A DNA stretch of 64,000 nt from Arsukibacterium sp. MJ3 (GTDB lineage Bacteria > Pseudomonadota > Gammaproteobacteria > Enterobacterales > Alteromonadaceae). Shown one piece after another: positions 25,778 through 35,716 of the stretch. The notes below the pieces were generated by a model, which was not told where the DNA came from, searched no databases, and saw only the letters and a program-made list of their open reading frames with translations. Every line of letters starts with the position of its first letter. Position 1 is the stretch's first letter. Position numbers and translations under genes: made by a program. The stretch is taken from contig NZ_LAHP01000002.1 in assembly GCF_000987765.1 (NCBI RefSeq), forward strand, positions 1 through 64,000, read 5' to 3'.

Positions 25778-27414
25778 TGGCCAGGCTGTCAGGTCGGCTT
25801 AGCCGCAGCGTAGTGGCCAGTACTTTACTGGCGTCATTGCTGTTTGACAGCACGGCACTGGCAGCACCACTGGAGCCGGTAGCCAAAAGTGATACCTTAT
25901 GGCAATTGGCGCTGCAAGCTCGGCCAGACGATGCGGTTAGCATGCCACAAGTAATTTATGCCTTATGGCAGAATAACGCTGAAGCCTTTGTTGCCGGCGA
26001 TATTAATAAACTGCGTGCCGGCAACGTGTTGCTGGTGCCCACCCGCAACCAGATGCTGGCAACACCGGCGCCTAAGGCCATAACCTGGTATTCTCAGGCG
26101 ATTAAAGGCGCCGTTGTTAACCCGGCAATATTGACTGAGCAGTTACCGCGAGTAACACCTCAGGTTAATGCCAAGCAAACACCAACAACAGCACCTTTAA
26201 CAACAGCACCTTTAACAACATCACCTGCACCCGCCAGCGTGCCATTGTCAGCAGTAACAACAAGGCTGCCAGCAGCAGAGCTCGCTGGTTTTAGCCTGCG
26301 CCAGCAGCATCAGCTTAGCCTGCAACAACGTTATTTTGGCCAAGCGGGCAGTAATGGTCTGGCGCAAGCTCATTCGTTAGTTAGCCTGTTAGCCGACTGG
26401 TCTTGGCAAGACAGTGCCGGGGTTCACAGTTTTCAGCTTACCCCATTTTTACGCTGGCAGCAGCGCGATAGCACCAGTAATCTGGTCGATTTGCAGCAGG
26501 CTTACTGGCGTGTTGCTGGCAGCAATTGGGAGTTTAAAGCGGGTAACGACATTGTTTTTTGGGGCGTGAGTGAGTCGCAACGGCTGGTCGATGTAATTAA
26601 TCAGGTTGATATGGTTGCTGGCGTCGAGCAGGAATCGCGTTTGGGCCAACCCATGCTGAGTTATAAAGGCTGGAACAGTTCAGGTACGCTGGAGCTGTAC
26701 TTATTACCTTATTTTCGCCAGCGGCTGTTTGCCGATCCAGCCGGGCGGTTAACAACACCCTGGCCGGTAGACCATGCTATTGCGTTGTATGAATCTAGCG
26801 AGCAACGGCGTAACCTCGATTTTGCTATGCGCTGGTCGCAGCGCTTTAATAGCTTGGATCTGGGTGTAAGTTATTTTGCTGGAAATAGCCGTGAGCCATT
26901 ATTAATTCCACGTCCGGCAGAGCAGCGGTTGCAACCTTATTATTTTCAAATGCAGCAATTTGGTCTTGAAGCCCAGTATCTGGCAGGTGATTGGTTGTGG
27001 AAGCTGGAAAGTATTTATAGGCGCAGTGGCCCACAAGAATTTATGGCGGCCACCGCCGGTTACGAATATACCCAGATTGGCTTGTTTGAGCGCAACTGGG
27101 ATCTGGGCTGGATTGCGGAGTACCAATATGACAGTCGCGGTATATCAGCGCTGATCTCCGGCCAGAACGATGTGTTTATTGGCTGGCGTTTGGCATTGAA
27201 CGACGTTGCCGGCAGCGAAGTATTGCTGGGTGTGTTACAGGACGTAGACCGTAGTAACAGTCGCAGCGCCAAAATTGAAGCCTCCATGCGTTTGACTAAC
27301 AGTATGCGTTTGCGATTGAATGCCTGGCTGTTTCAGGCCGATGATCCGGCCGATCTGCTTTATAATTTGCGCCAGGATGACTACCTGGAACTTAGCCTCG
27401 ATTATTATTTTTAG
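25777..27414 (+). CDS. Outer-membrane barrel with FimV/LysM-like N-terminal domain
   Basis: This 545-residue secreted protein has a signal peptide ending near ALAAPLEP. An N-terminal FimV/LysM-like module (residues about 38-90: DTLWQLALQARPDDAVSMPQVIYALWQNN and INKLRAGNVLLVP) is followed by a Thr/Pro/Ala-rich linker with short tandem repeats. The long C-terminal region of alternating beta strands ends LELSLDYYF, as outer-membrane barrels do. Its start overlaps the stop of the LolA-like gene (TAATG), so it belongs to the same export unit. The barrel resembles DUF1302-type proteins in layout. Fusion to a peptidoglycan-binding-like domain is notable. Confidence 0.75.
   Translation: MARLSGRLSRSVVASTLLASLLFDSTALAAPLEPVAKSDTLWQLALQARPDDAVSMPQVIYALWQNNAEAFVAGDINKLRAGNVLLVPTRNQMLATPAPKAITWYSQAIKGAVVNPAILTEQLPRVTPQVNAKQTPTTAPLTTAPLTTSPAPASVPLSAVTTRLPAAELAGFSLRQQHQLSLQQRYFGQAGSNGLAQAHSLVSLLADWSWQDSAGVHSFQLTPFLRWQQRDSTSNLVDLQQAYWRVAGSNWEFKAGNDIVFWGVSESQRLVDVINQVDMVAGVEQESRLGQPMLSYKGWNSSGTLELYLLPYFRQRLFADPAGRLTTPWPVDHAIALYESSEQRRNLDFAMRWSQRFNSLDLGVSYFAGNSREPLLIPRPAEQRLQPYYFQMQQFGLEAQYLAGDWLWKLESIYRRSGPQEFMAATAGYEYTQIGLFERNWDLGWIAEYQYDSRGISALISGQNDVFIGWRLALNDVAGSEVLLGVLQDVDRSNSRSAKIEASMRLTNSMRLRLNAWLFQADDPADLLYNLRQDDYLELSLDYYF
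26184..26226 (+). repeat. 15-bp tandem repeat in barrel-protein linker
   Basis: The unit ACAACAGCACCTTTA occurs twice in perfect tandem with a third degenerate copy (ACATCACC), encoding TTAPLTTAPLTTSPAP. It lies between the LysM-like domain and the barrel, so copy number changes would only alter linker length. Confidence 0.7.
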
Positions 27415-27563
27415 GGCCTGTTCTGGGCTGTTTTGCTGAAAAACCACCTATAACGTGCAAAGACGCTTTGGCCTGCTGCTAAAGTAAGCTAGCATGGAGG
27501 TTTTCGTTGGCAGCCGCTTAACGTGTGCTGCCATAATGTATTTCAGCAAGAGTTAACAATATT

Positions 27564-30500
27564 TTGAATAGTCCGACTGAACACCACGCTTTCCCGCTAG
27601 ATGATGACCACCTGTTGCAATGGTTCGACAATGCGACGATGCACCGAGCTCGCGCTTACTTGCAGGCAGGCAAGGTGGTAAAGCTGGAATACAGTGACGA
27701 TTTAAGTCAGATCAGTGCTCAGGTGTGGGGAGCTGCGTTCTCGCCGTATCGGCAGAATATTGTACTGGCACAAACGGCCGCTGGCTGGTCGTTACGTGAC
27801 AGCTGCAGTTGCCCGGTTGGCCATCGCTGTAAGCATATTTTAGCGGTGTTACTGCGCTTAAAGCGCGACTATGCGCAGCAGCAATTGCGGATTAAACAAC
27901 TGCCGCAACTGAAACTTGATAATTGGTTTAATGAATTAGAACAATTGCAGCAACCGGCGCGAACCGACAGCAGTGATACGGTGTTGTATTTACTCAGTTA
28001 TGGCCAGGCCGGTTTGCAGTTATACCCGCGACGCGTTAGGGCGATGAAAAAGGGTGGTTTTACTAAAGGCCAGGCCATTGGTAAATACGATTTAGTTAGC
28101 CCGCAGCCGCCCGTCTGGTTAAGTGAAAGTGATTATCAGTTGCTGACGTTGTTTCGCAGCCACAACTTGGCTGAGCAGTCGGTATTAGAAGATAACTGGG
28201 GTTATCAGTTGTTGCAGCAATTATTAGCCACGGGTCGCTGTATGTTTAGCGAGGCCCGTTATCCGCTGAGCTGGGGCGAGCAGCGTCCTCTGGAGTTAAG
28301 CTGGCATGCCAGCAAAGCCGGCCAGCAATTAGGCTGGCAAGTGGGTGCTGAGCATAACAGTGTGCTGGTGTTTACCGAGCCAGCCTGCTACCTCGATACC
28401 GATAATTATCAACTTGGTGTGCTTAATACGCCGCTAAGTGGCCGTGAGTTAAAGCTGTTATCAAAAATGCCACCCGCCCCCGCCGCATTATTACAAAGCC
28501 GCCTGGGCCGTTTACAGCAACTACTACCGAAAATTAGTTTGCCAATGCCCAGTGGTTTAGGCGTTGAGCAAATTAATGTGCAACCTACGCCGGTATTGCA
28601 GCTGAAAATGTTACCGCGTTTGAATAAGGGCCGGCAAGAGCCGGTGGCGTTGCTTAGTTTTGATTATGCTAAGCAACGCTTACCGCTAGATTTGCAGGCG
28701 TCACAAACTGAAGTGCAGCAAGACCAGCAGACATACTTTGTGAAACGTCACCGCGCCACCGAGACAGCCGCCTTGGAATTACTGCTGGACTTACAATTGC
28801 TAAGCCTGCCGCCGCTGGCAGCACCACACCAACAGCAAGCGGCTTTTGGGGTAGGCGATGGCCCGGACAACCCAGAATTATGGCAACCACTATTACAACA
28901 ATTAGACAGCTTACGCGATGACGGCTGGTTGGTAGAGCAGGCCAGCGACTTTAATTTAGATATTTTAGCGGTTACGCCTTATTTGCAAGTGCAGGATGGC
29001 AAAAAATCTGGTTTTGAGTTAGGCATTCAGGTGGATATCGACGGCCAGCAGGTACCCTTGCTGCCGTTAATTAGCCAGTGGTTGCGCCAGAACGGCGTGC
29101 CAAGTAGCGATCAGCAAATCTGGCTTAGTTTGCCGCAGGGCAAGCTGGCATTGCCCATGAGTTTAATTCAACCGCTAATCGACACCATTATTGAGCTACT
29201 AAACCTGCAAAAAGCACCCTTAACGCTGGAATTGCCTGACTACAAAGCCGCCATATTGCCACCACCAGGTGCGGCAGAAATTCAGTATTTAAACGCAAAT
29301 CGTTTGGCTAGCCTGAACCAGCAATTACATAACTTCAGTGGTATTACCGATGTTAGCTTACCCACTAACTTACAGGCCACGCTTCGGGCCTATCAGCAGC
29401 AAGGATTAAATTGGCTAACGTTTTTAAAACAATATGGCTTGGGTGGCATATTGGCCGACGATATGGGGTTGGGTAAAACGTTGCAAACGCTGAGTTTTAT
29501 TTTGAAGCAGTACCAGCAAGGCGACTTAAAGCAGCCGGCGCTTATAGTGTGCCCCACCAGCTTACTGGGTAATTGGCAGCAAGAGGCTCGCCGCTTTACG
29601 CCCGACTTAAAAGTACTACAAATATATGGCCCGAAACGGCGGCCGCTATTTGACGAGCTGGGCGATTACCAGCTTATTGTTACCAGTTACCCTTTGCTGG
29701 TACGCGATATTGCCTTATACCGCCAGCATCGCTTTAGTGTGGTGGTGCTAGATGAAGCACAACATATCAAAAATGCCGGCAGTCAGGCGGCGCAAAGTGT
29801 TCGCGTGTTGCATCGGGATTTTAGTCTGGCATTAACCGGAACCCCCTTAGAAAACCACCTAGGTGAATTAAAATCGCTATTTGACTTTGTGTTGCCGGGG
29901 TTACTGGGAACCGAGCAGCATTTTAGCCAGGTATACCGTAAACCAATAGAAAAGCATGGTGATGCTGAACGGGCGCATGTGCTGCGCCAGAAAATAGCGC
30001 CTTTTATGCTGCGCCGAACCAAAAGCCAGGTGGCGACTGAACTACCAGAAAAAACCGAGATTGTGCAATTGTTGGAACTGGAAGCCGACCAACGTAATTT
30101 GTACGAAAGCATCCGCTTAATTATGGAAACCAAGGTTCGTGAGTTATTTGTGCGAAAAGGTGTGGCGGCCAGCCAAATTGAGTTTTTAGATGCGCTGTTA
30201 AAATTGCGCCAGGTTTGCTGTGATGCCCGGTTAGTGCCCATAGAGCAAGCACAAAGTGTTCGCCATAATGCCAAATTGCAATGGCTGCGTGACACCCTGC
30301 CCGAAATGCTGGAAGAGGGACGACGCATTTTATTATTTAGCCAATTCGCCAGTATGCTGCACCTAATTGAACAAGAGCTACAATATATGGGTATCAGCTA
30401 CAGCAAGTTAACCGGCCAGACCAAACAGCGACAACAGCAAATTGATGCGTTTCAGCAGGGTGAAACCGAAGTGTTTTTAATTAGTTTAAAGGCCGGCGGT

Positions 30501-30779
30501 ACCGGTTTAAACCTTACCGCAGCCGATACGGTTATTCATTATGATCCCTGGTGGAACCCGGCAGCTGAGCAACAAGCTACCGATCGAGCGCACCGGATTG
30601 GTCAGGACAAGGCGGTGTTTGTTTATAAGCTGATTGCCCGCAACACAGTTGAAGAAAAAGTACAACTATTACAAAGCTTTAAGCAGGGTTTGGCTGACCA
30701 AATGTTAGGTGGCAGTAAAGGTCAGGTGTGGCAAGGCAACGCTACCGATTTGTTATCGCTATTTTCAACTGATGAATAA
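27564..30779 (+). CDS. SWIM-domain SNF2-family helicase
   Basis: This 1071-residue DNA-dependent ATPase has an N-terminal SWIM zinc finger (SCSCPVGHRCKH, about residues 86-97), a middle region of about 500 residues, and a SNF2 core. The core motifs are GGILADDMGLGKTLQTL (Walker A), VVLDEAQHIKN (DEAQ motif II), LTGTPLENHLGELKSLFDF, and the helicase C-terminal lobe with LISLKAGGTGLNLTAAD and DRAHRIGQDK. The start is TTG 27564. No ATG precedes the conserved N-terminus. It is a single gene and probably acts on nucleoprotein complexes such as stalled polymerase, but the exact role is unknown. Confidence 0.92.
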   Translation: MNSPTEHHAFPLDDDHLLQWFDNATMHRARAYLQAGKVVKLEYSDDLSQISAQVWGAAFSPYRQNIVLAQTAAGWSLRDSCSCPVGHRCKHILAVLLRLKRDYAQQQLRIKQLPQLKLDNWFNELEQLQQPARTDSSDTVLYLLSYGQAGLQLYPRRVRAMKKGGFTKGQAIGKYDLVSPQPPVWLSESDYQLLTLFRSHNLAEQSVLEDNWGYQLLQQLLATGRCMFSEARYPLSWGEQRPLELSWHASKAGQQLGWQVGAEHNSVLVFTEPACYLDTDNYQLGVLNTPLSGRELKLLSKMPPAPAALLQSRLGRLQQLLPKISLPMPSGLGVEQINVQPTPVLQLKMLPRLNKGRQEPVALLSFDYAKQRLPLDLQASQTEVQQDQQTYFVKRHRATETAALELLLDLQLLSLPPLAAPHQQQAAFGVGDGPDNPELWQPLLQQLDSLRDDGWLVEQASDFNLDILAVTPYLQVQDGKKSGFELGIQVDIDGQQVPLLPLISQWLRQNGVPSSDQQIWLSLPQGKLALPMSLIQPLIDTIIELLNLQKAPLTLELPDYKAAILPPPGAAEIQYLNANRLASLNQQLHNFSGITDVSLPTNLQATLRAYQQQGLNWLTFLKQYGLGGILADDMGLGKTLQTLSFILKQYQQGDLKQPALIVCPTSLLGNWQQEARRFTPDLKVLQIYGPKRRPLFDELGDYQLIVTSYPLLVRDIALYRQHRFSVVVLDEAQHIKNAGSQAAQSVRVLHRDFSLALTGTPLENHLGELKSLFDFVLPGLLGTEQHFSQVYRKPIEKHGDAERAHVLRQKIAPFMLRRTKSQVATELPEKTEIVQLLELEADQRNLYESIRLIMETKVRELFVRKGVAASQIEFLDALLKLRQVCCDARLVPIEQAQSVRHNAKLQWLRDTLPEMLEEGRRILLFSQFASMLHLIEQELQYMGISYSKLTGQTKQRQQQIDAFQQGETEVFLISLKAGGTGLNLTAADTVIHYDPWWNPAAEQQATDRAHRIGQDKAVFVYKLIARNTVEEKVQLLQSFKQGLADQMLGGSKGQVWQGNATDLLSLFSTDE

Positions 30780-30962
30780 GCCGGTTAATAGTGTACTGCT
30801 GGTGTAAATAGCGCGTTGTTATTAATGGGTTAAAAATGTAAGATCGTTGTGCTTTGCTTAGTTAAGGCTGCTTAGCAGGCAATATATGGCATGCACAACT
30901 GAGCAACGACGCACTCAGAAATATAAAATGCAGGAATTAATAATAACATCAAGGAGTATGTA

Positions 30963-32687
30963 ATGCGTAAAACACTTGTGGCGGTGGCCATTATTGCCGG
31001 TGCTGTTTATGGTTATATGAAACTGACCGGTGATGGCGTTACCCTGCACACCGAGCTGGATTTTGTGCCAGCCGATTCAGTCTTTTTATCCGCGCAGTTA
31101 GAACCAGTCGATTTTGTGGCGTATCTTAATGCCTTTGGTTTAAGCCCTGATTATTACAGTACAGCAAGCCAGCAGCAACTCACTGAGTTGGCAGCGAACG
31201 CCGACGATCCACAGTGGCGTTTTGTGCTTAATGTTGCTGGTCAGTATATGCAGGCGCTGGCACAGCCAGCACAACTGACCGCGTTAACCGGAATTGCATC
31301 GCAAGTGCGCTCGCTAAGTTATATGGTGGGTTTAGCACCGGTAATGCGCATTGAACTGGCAGATGAAGCGGCTTTTTGGCAATTATTTGACCGCGCGGAG
31401 CAAGCCAGTGGTATTAGCCATCAACCGATGCAAAGTGCGGCAGGCGCATATCGGTCATACCGCTTTAGTGTTGGTGAATACCGTGCTGAGCTTTTAATAT
31501 CGGTCACCAACGGCTGGGGTAATATGGCACTGGTGTTGCCGACCCAAACTGAGCAAACCCGGCAGTTGGTATTACTGGCCGCGAAACCCGAACGCAGTAT
31601 TAACAGCGACAACCAACTCACTAGCATTGCCACTGACTATAACTTAAACCCGAATGCCATCGGGTTTATTAGTTTTAAGCAACTGGCTACCGGCCTGACC
31701 ACCGCCGCGGGCAACAGTATGGCAACCGATATACAGCTGCTGGCCAGTCCGGCATTTACTGAAGCCATGCAGCCATGGCAAAGTGCTGAATGTCAGCAAG
31801 ATTTAACCAGTATCACCAACAGCTGGCCGGGCATTTATATGGATAGCGCTATTACCAGCGAAGCCTTGCAGCGCACCGCAGTGCGTAGCAAAATGTTAGT
31901 GCCTACCAGCAATCAGGAAACCATTACTACTCTTGGCAGTATCCGTGGCTTTGTTCCGGGCCATATTTTGCAGGGGTTTAATCAGTCGGTATTTAGTTTT
32001 GCGCTAGGGCTGGATATGGCCGAGTTTGCACCGGCAGTAACGACAATATGGCGCGGTTTAACCCAGCCAGTTTATCAATGCCCGCAATTGGCGCAGCTGC
32101 AGCAACAATTGCAGCAGGCAAACCCGATGGCCTTGCTGGCAGCTGGTGCCTTGGTGCACAGTGTGCAAGGTGCGTCCATAACCGTCAACGACGTTACGTT
32201 GGATGCTAGCACCATGCAGGTTAGCGCATTAGATGCCATGCTAAGTGTTACGGTGAAAAATGCCCGTAGCTACTTAGAAGGCTTAAAAGCCATGGTGCCG
32301 GGTATGGCTGAAATGACCTTGCCAGCCGATGGCGAAGCACTGCCATTAAACAGTCTGTTTCCAATGCTGGATGCCTTTGGCGTAACGCCCATGCTACAGG
32401 TTAGTGATTCACATGTTGTAGTGTATAGCGGTGATAAAGGCCAGGCTCAGGCGTTTGCCGTAATTAAGCAACCTATTGAGAAAAACGGCCTGTTAAGCTT
32501 TGGCATGGATTACGCGCGTTTTTTCGGTATTATGAGCGAAACAATGCAAGCCAGTGGCCAACCCATACCGGCAGAATTTAGCTCGTTAACTGAGATGGAT
32601 ATGCAACTGCAGCTTACTATGGATATTGATAAGCAAGGCGTAGTAATGCATAGCCAGATGTTGCTGGGAAGCGCTAAGCAACCGTAG
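30963..32687 (+). CDS. Membrane-anchored periplasmic protein of unknown function
   Basis: This 574-residue protein starts at ATG 30963 with an AAGGAG site. An N-terminal hydrophobic segment (TLVAVAIIAGAVYGYM) looks like an uncleaved anchor or signal, and the rest is soluble and rich in Ala, Gln and Ser. Recurrent stretches such as DFVPADSVFLSAQLEPVDF suggest a DUF3352-like organisation, but I cannot assign it. It stands alone and ends at a perfect 11-bp hairpin. It shares the short N-terminal anchor style with the protein at 54815-55768 but no clear sequence identity. Confidence 0.75.
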   Translation: MRKTLVAVAIIAGAVYGYMKLTGDGVTLHTELDFVPADSVFLSAQLEPVDFVAYLNAFGLSPDYYSTASQQQLTELAANADDPQWRFVLNVAGQYMQALAQPAQLTALTGIASQVRSLSYMVGLAPVMRIELADEAAFWQLFDRAEQASGISHQPMQSAAGAYRSYRFSVGEYRAELLISVTNGWGNMALVLPTQTEQTRQLVLLAAKPERSINSDNQLTSIATDYNLNPNAIGFISFKQLATGLTTAAGNSMATDIQLLASPAFTEAMQPWQSAECQQDLTSITNSWPGIYMDSAITSEALQRTAVRSKMLVPTSNQETITTLGSIRGFVPGHILQGFNQSVFSFALGLDMAEFAPAVTTIWRGLTQPVYQCPQLAQLQQQLQQANPMALLAAGALVHSVQGASITVNDVTLDASTMQVSALDAMLSVTVKNARSYLEGLKAMVPGMAEMTLPADGEALPLNSLFPMLDAFGVTPMLQVSDSHVVVYSGDKGQAQAFAVIKQPIEKNGLLSFGMDYARFFGIMSETMQASGQPIPAEFSSLTEMDMQLQLTMDIDKQGVVMHSQMLLGSAKQP

Positions 32688-32712
32688 TTAATACTTTGTA
32701 TTATTGCAGTAA

Positions 32713-32737
32713 TAAGGGCAGCCATTGGCTGCCCTTA
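32713..32737. terminator. Hairpin terminator between convergent genes
   Basis: TAAGGGCAGCC and its exact inverse enclose an ATT loop (11-bp stem), followed by a T-rich stretch. It separates the convergent genes ending at 32687 and 32760. Confidence 0.75.
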
Positions 32738-32759
32738 GTCTTTAGGGAAGAGTGTAGTG

Positions 32760-33170
32760 TTATTCTGGTGCTGCAGTGTGCAGTGAAAAATAAAATGCTA
32801 GAGCACTAATCTCGGCGTCATTAAGACCACGAGCTTGTGGTGTCATCAGTGCATGTTTGCGCTCACCACTGCGATAAGCCAGCAGGGCATTAGCAAGTTC
32901 AGTTTCGGCCTGACCTGCTATGCTTGGATACATTGGGCTGTTCGATATGCCGGCACGGCCATGGCAAGCTTTGCAAGTATGTGCGCTTAATTTGCCCTGT
33001 TCAAATAACTGACGCTGTGGCTCTGTTAAATCAGCGACAAGCTGCAGTTGCTGCGGTGATGTCGCTTCAGAGCAAGCGCTGAGATTAATCAGCGCTGCAG
33101 TAAATAATACAATACGGATCACCGGGGCTAACACGTTTATCATAGGCCGCTGCTGACGTTGTCCTGACAT
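32760..33170 (-). CDS. Class I cytochrome c lipoprotein
   Basis: This 136-residue exported monohaem cytochrome has the haem-binding motif CKACH followed by G at about residues 66-71 and a likely distal Met in HALMTPQARGLNDAEI, with a C-terminal helix ISALAFYFSLH. The N-terminus carries a lipobox-like LSAC (Cys33), so it may be a membrane-anchored electron carrier. The start could be the ATG at 33170 or at 33143 (shorter signal). Neither has a strong ribosome-binding site. It is transcribed alone between the unknown anchored protein and the amylase. Confidence 0.88.
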   Translation of the reverse strand: MSGQRQQRPMINVLAPVIRIVLFTAALINLSACSEATSPQQLQLVADLTEPQRQLFEQGKLSAHTCKACHGRAGISNSPMYPSIAGQAETELANALLAYRSGERKHALMTPQARGLNDAEISALAFYFSLHTAAPE

Positions 33171-33235
33171 AAAAAACAGCCTGCCACAGTCGCTAATAAA
33201 AGCCCAGTAAAACCACTACCAAATGTAGCTTAAAA

Positions 33236-34645
33236 TTAGTCGGCGTACCACATTCTGGCCTGCCGGGCCGGAATGCTAAAACTATGATTACTACTACCTA
33301 TGCTAAAGGTAGCACCGCCACTTAATATGTCACGGTAGGTACGATACCAGTAAAAACGGCCATTGGTATTTACGTTAAAACTCACCTGACTGCCGCACTT
33401 GTTAATACCTACCACCCCTTCTTCACCACGGCGGAACAAAATAGCGCAGTTGCTATACGCCAATACTTCCATACCCTGGCCTTGCATGCGGTTATGAAAA
33501 CTGATCATACGCTGCATAAACGTTGCCCGGTAGGCATTAAGCCAGCGGTTGTTATCGGTGCCGGTACTGTCGCTAAACACCAGCGGTTTACCGCCATCGC
33601 GGCCCATCACATAGGCATAGGCTAGGTATTCGTCGGTGGGGTTCATAATCAGATACCGAAAACCAGCATTTGTTGGAATGTCGTGGGTAATGGTAAAGGT
33701 AACCGCCCGGCTATTGGCAAGCGCCTGGCCATAGGCCTGTGGGTTAACCAGCTCGTTCATACTGCCGCTGGGGTTAAATGCCCGGCGCAGGCTTTCGAAA
33801 AGCGGAAAGTCATAGGCTTTATGGTCGGTATACTGCAAATAAGGCGCCAGATAGCTGTTGTATTCGTTATTACCCGCCCCACCGCTGGTAATAATTTCAC
33901 CAAACACATACATGCCGTTTTTCAGATCAGTCGTAAATATCTGATTAATATGCCAGATGGTCATATGTTTGGCGGCATCTACCCGGAAGCCTTTTACCCC
34001 CATGGTTTTCAGTGCCTGTAAATAGGTCCGTTGCTGTTGTACTACCCAGCTGGTTGGGTTTAAATCGGGTAAACCACTATCGCCATTACCACCGCACAAA
34101 CGCCAGTTCTGCACTTGCCACACGTCATTGTAGTTTTGAATACAATTAGCGGGGTTAAAATCCCAGGGGCTGAACAAACCTTGGCTTAAATTGCCAAACA
34201 GTCGCTGATTATTCCAATAGCCGGTGTTGCTGGCGTACGCATTTAGTGCCGCCTGGCCTGGGAAATCGGTAGCGCCACTGCGCTCATTCGCCATATGGTT
34301 TAATACAATATCGGCATATACTGCCACCCGCCGGTTCGGATTACTGTCGTTAAGGGCATTAATCATTGCCTGAAACGACTGCTTGTTGCCTTTACAGTGA
34401 TCAATAACCCTAATATCCTGTGGCTGATAGCGTTGCCACCAGGCGCAACCGCCTGCGTTCGATTTTAACGGCGGCGCCACCAATACCGCTTTATAACCCA
34501 GATTTTTAATTTCTTCTGCCCGGTTTGCTACCTCATTATAATGCCAGTCAAAGGCATGTAAAATAACGTCGGCCAGCGCCTGCGGCGTAATAAACAGCAA
34601 TATGCCAAGTAGCATACTGCGCCAAGATAATGTAAAAGCTCGCAT
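33236..34645 (-). CDS. Secreted alpha-amylase (GH13)
   Basis: This 469-residue secreted enzyme has a signal peptide (MRAFTLSWRSMLLGILLFITPQALA-DVILH). GH13 motifs: ADIVLNHMA (region I), the nucleophile Asp in GFRVDAAKHM, the acid/base Glu in YVFGEIITSG, and ITHDIPTN (region IV). A C-terminal all-beta domain (GRFYWYRTYRDILSGG...FSIPARQARMWYAD) follows, with no starch-binding module. The ATG at 34645 has AGGA 7 bases upstream. An upstream TTG would add a poor leader. It attacks starch outside the cell and feeds the uptake system at 7.9-14.2 kb, although it is not clustered with it. Confidence 0.93.
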   Translation of the reverse strand: MRAFTLSWRSMLLGILLFITPQALADVILHAFDWHYNEVANRAEEIKNLGYKAVLVAPPLKSNAGGCAWWQRYQPQDIRVIDHCKGNKQSFQAMINALNDSNPNRRVAVYADIVLNHMANERSGATDFPGQAALNAYASNTGYWNNQRLFGNLSQGLFSPWDFNPANCIQNYNDVWQVQNWRLCGGNGDSGLPDLNPTSWVVQQQRTYLQALKTMGVKGFRVDAAKHMTIWHINQIFTTDLKNGMYVFGEIITSGGAGNNEYNSYLAPYLQYTDHKAYDFPLFESLRRAFNPSGSMNELVNPQAYGQALANSRAVTFTITHDIPTNAGFRYLIMNPTDEYLAYAYVMGRDGGKPLVFSDSTGTDNNRWLNAYRATFMQRMISFHNRMQGQGMEVLAYSNCAILFRRGEEGVVGINKCGSQVSFNVNTNGRFYWYRTYRDILSGGATFSIGSSNHSFSIPARQARMWYAD

Positions 34646-34936
34646 GTTTTCGTCCTGTAATTTATTGTTTTTCAAGACATCCGTGCATGAGCCGCCGGCA
34701 ACGCCAGCGAAGTGTTAGTGACCACCAGACCCCTTTAACACTCTGCTAGCATACTCAGCTACTGTGCTGAAATATTGTCGCTTCACGCCAAAATGACAAT
34801 TAGTTTACAGTATATATATAATAGGAACGCCGGGCTGCTGGCCAGTAAGATACTAACCGCTTTCGCTGAGTATTCAGTTTGCGTAGAACGGGTTATAGTA
34901 TGTGTTTAGCCGTTTCACTGAAGTAAGTGGTAGTGA

Positions 34937-35677
34937 ATGAAAGTAACGTGTTTGTTTGTTAGTAGCCTGTTGCTGCTGTTATCAACTATTACCCAAGCCG
35001 CACCGGCAAATTTTGAGCAGGCAAAAAAGTTAGCGCAGCGGGTGCATGCACCCACGGCTACTAGCTTTTACTGTGACTGCACCATTCGCTGGCAGGGGAA
35101 TAAAGGCACGCCCGATCTGGCTGGTTGTGGTTATCAGGTGCGCAAAAATGGCCCACGGGCAAACCGTATTGAATGGGAGCACATTGTGCCTGCCCACCAT
35201 TTTGGGCATCAGCGCCAATGCTGGCAAAATGGCGGCCGTAAAAACTGCGTAAAAACCGATGAAATGTTTCGGGTAATGGAAGCCGATTTATACAATCTGG
35301 TACCGGCAATTGGTGAGGTTAATGGCGATCGCAGTAACTACCGTTTTGGTATGCTGCCCGCAGCAGCGGCGCAGCATGGTGCTTGCCCGGTTAAAGTCGA
35401 TTTTAAACAACGGGTGTTTGAACCCGCAGCAGCGGTTCGCGGCGACATTGCCCGCAGCTATTTTTATATGGCAGACAAATATCAACTGACGTTGTCTAGC
35501 GCCCAGCAGCAGCTATTGCTGGCCTGGCACAAGCAAGATCCGGTAACCGCAGCAGAGCGGCAGCTAAACCAGCGTATTCGTCAGCACATGGGCCATGGCA
35601 ACCCCTTTATCAGTGGCGATCGCGAATGGCACCTTGGTTACCGCACAACCGGCTATGGCCTGCTGTTGCACAAATAA
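34937..35677 (+). CDS. endA: Periplasmic endonuclease I
   Basis: This 246-residue protein has a signal peptide (LLLLLSTITQA-AP). The EndA/NucM core is clear: TSFYCDCTIRW, the beta-beta-alpha-metal motif IEWEHIVPAHHFG with the catalytic His, then LYNLVPAIGEVNGDRSNYRFGM carrying the metal-binding Asn, and GDIARSYFYMADKY. Cysteine pairs fit periplasmic disulfides. It degrades DNA in the periplasm. It is divergent from the amylase gene with 290 bases between them. Confidence 0.95.
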   Translation: MKVTCLFVSSLLLLLSTITQAAPANFEQAKKLAQRVHAPTATSFYCDCTIRWQGNKGTPDLAGCGYQVRKNGPRANRIEWEHIVPAHHFGHQRQCWQNGGRKNCVKTDEMFRVMEADLYNLVPAIGEVNGDRSNYRFGMLPAAAAQHGACPVKVDFKQRVFEPAAAVRGDIARSYFYMADKYQLTLSSAQQQLLLAWHKQDPVTAAERQLNQRIRQHMGHGNPFISGDREWHLGYRTTGYGLLLHK

Positions 35678-35716
35678 TAAAATGGGTCAGAGTGATTTAT
35701 TAATTGGAGAAAAACC

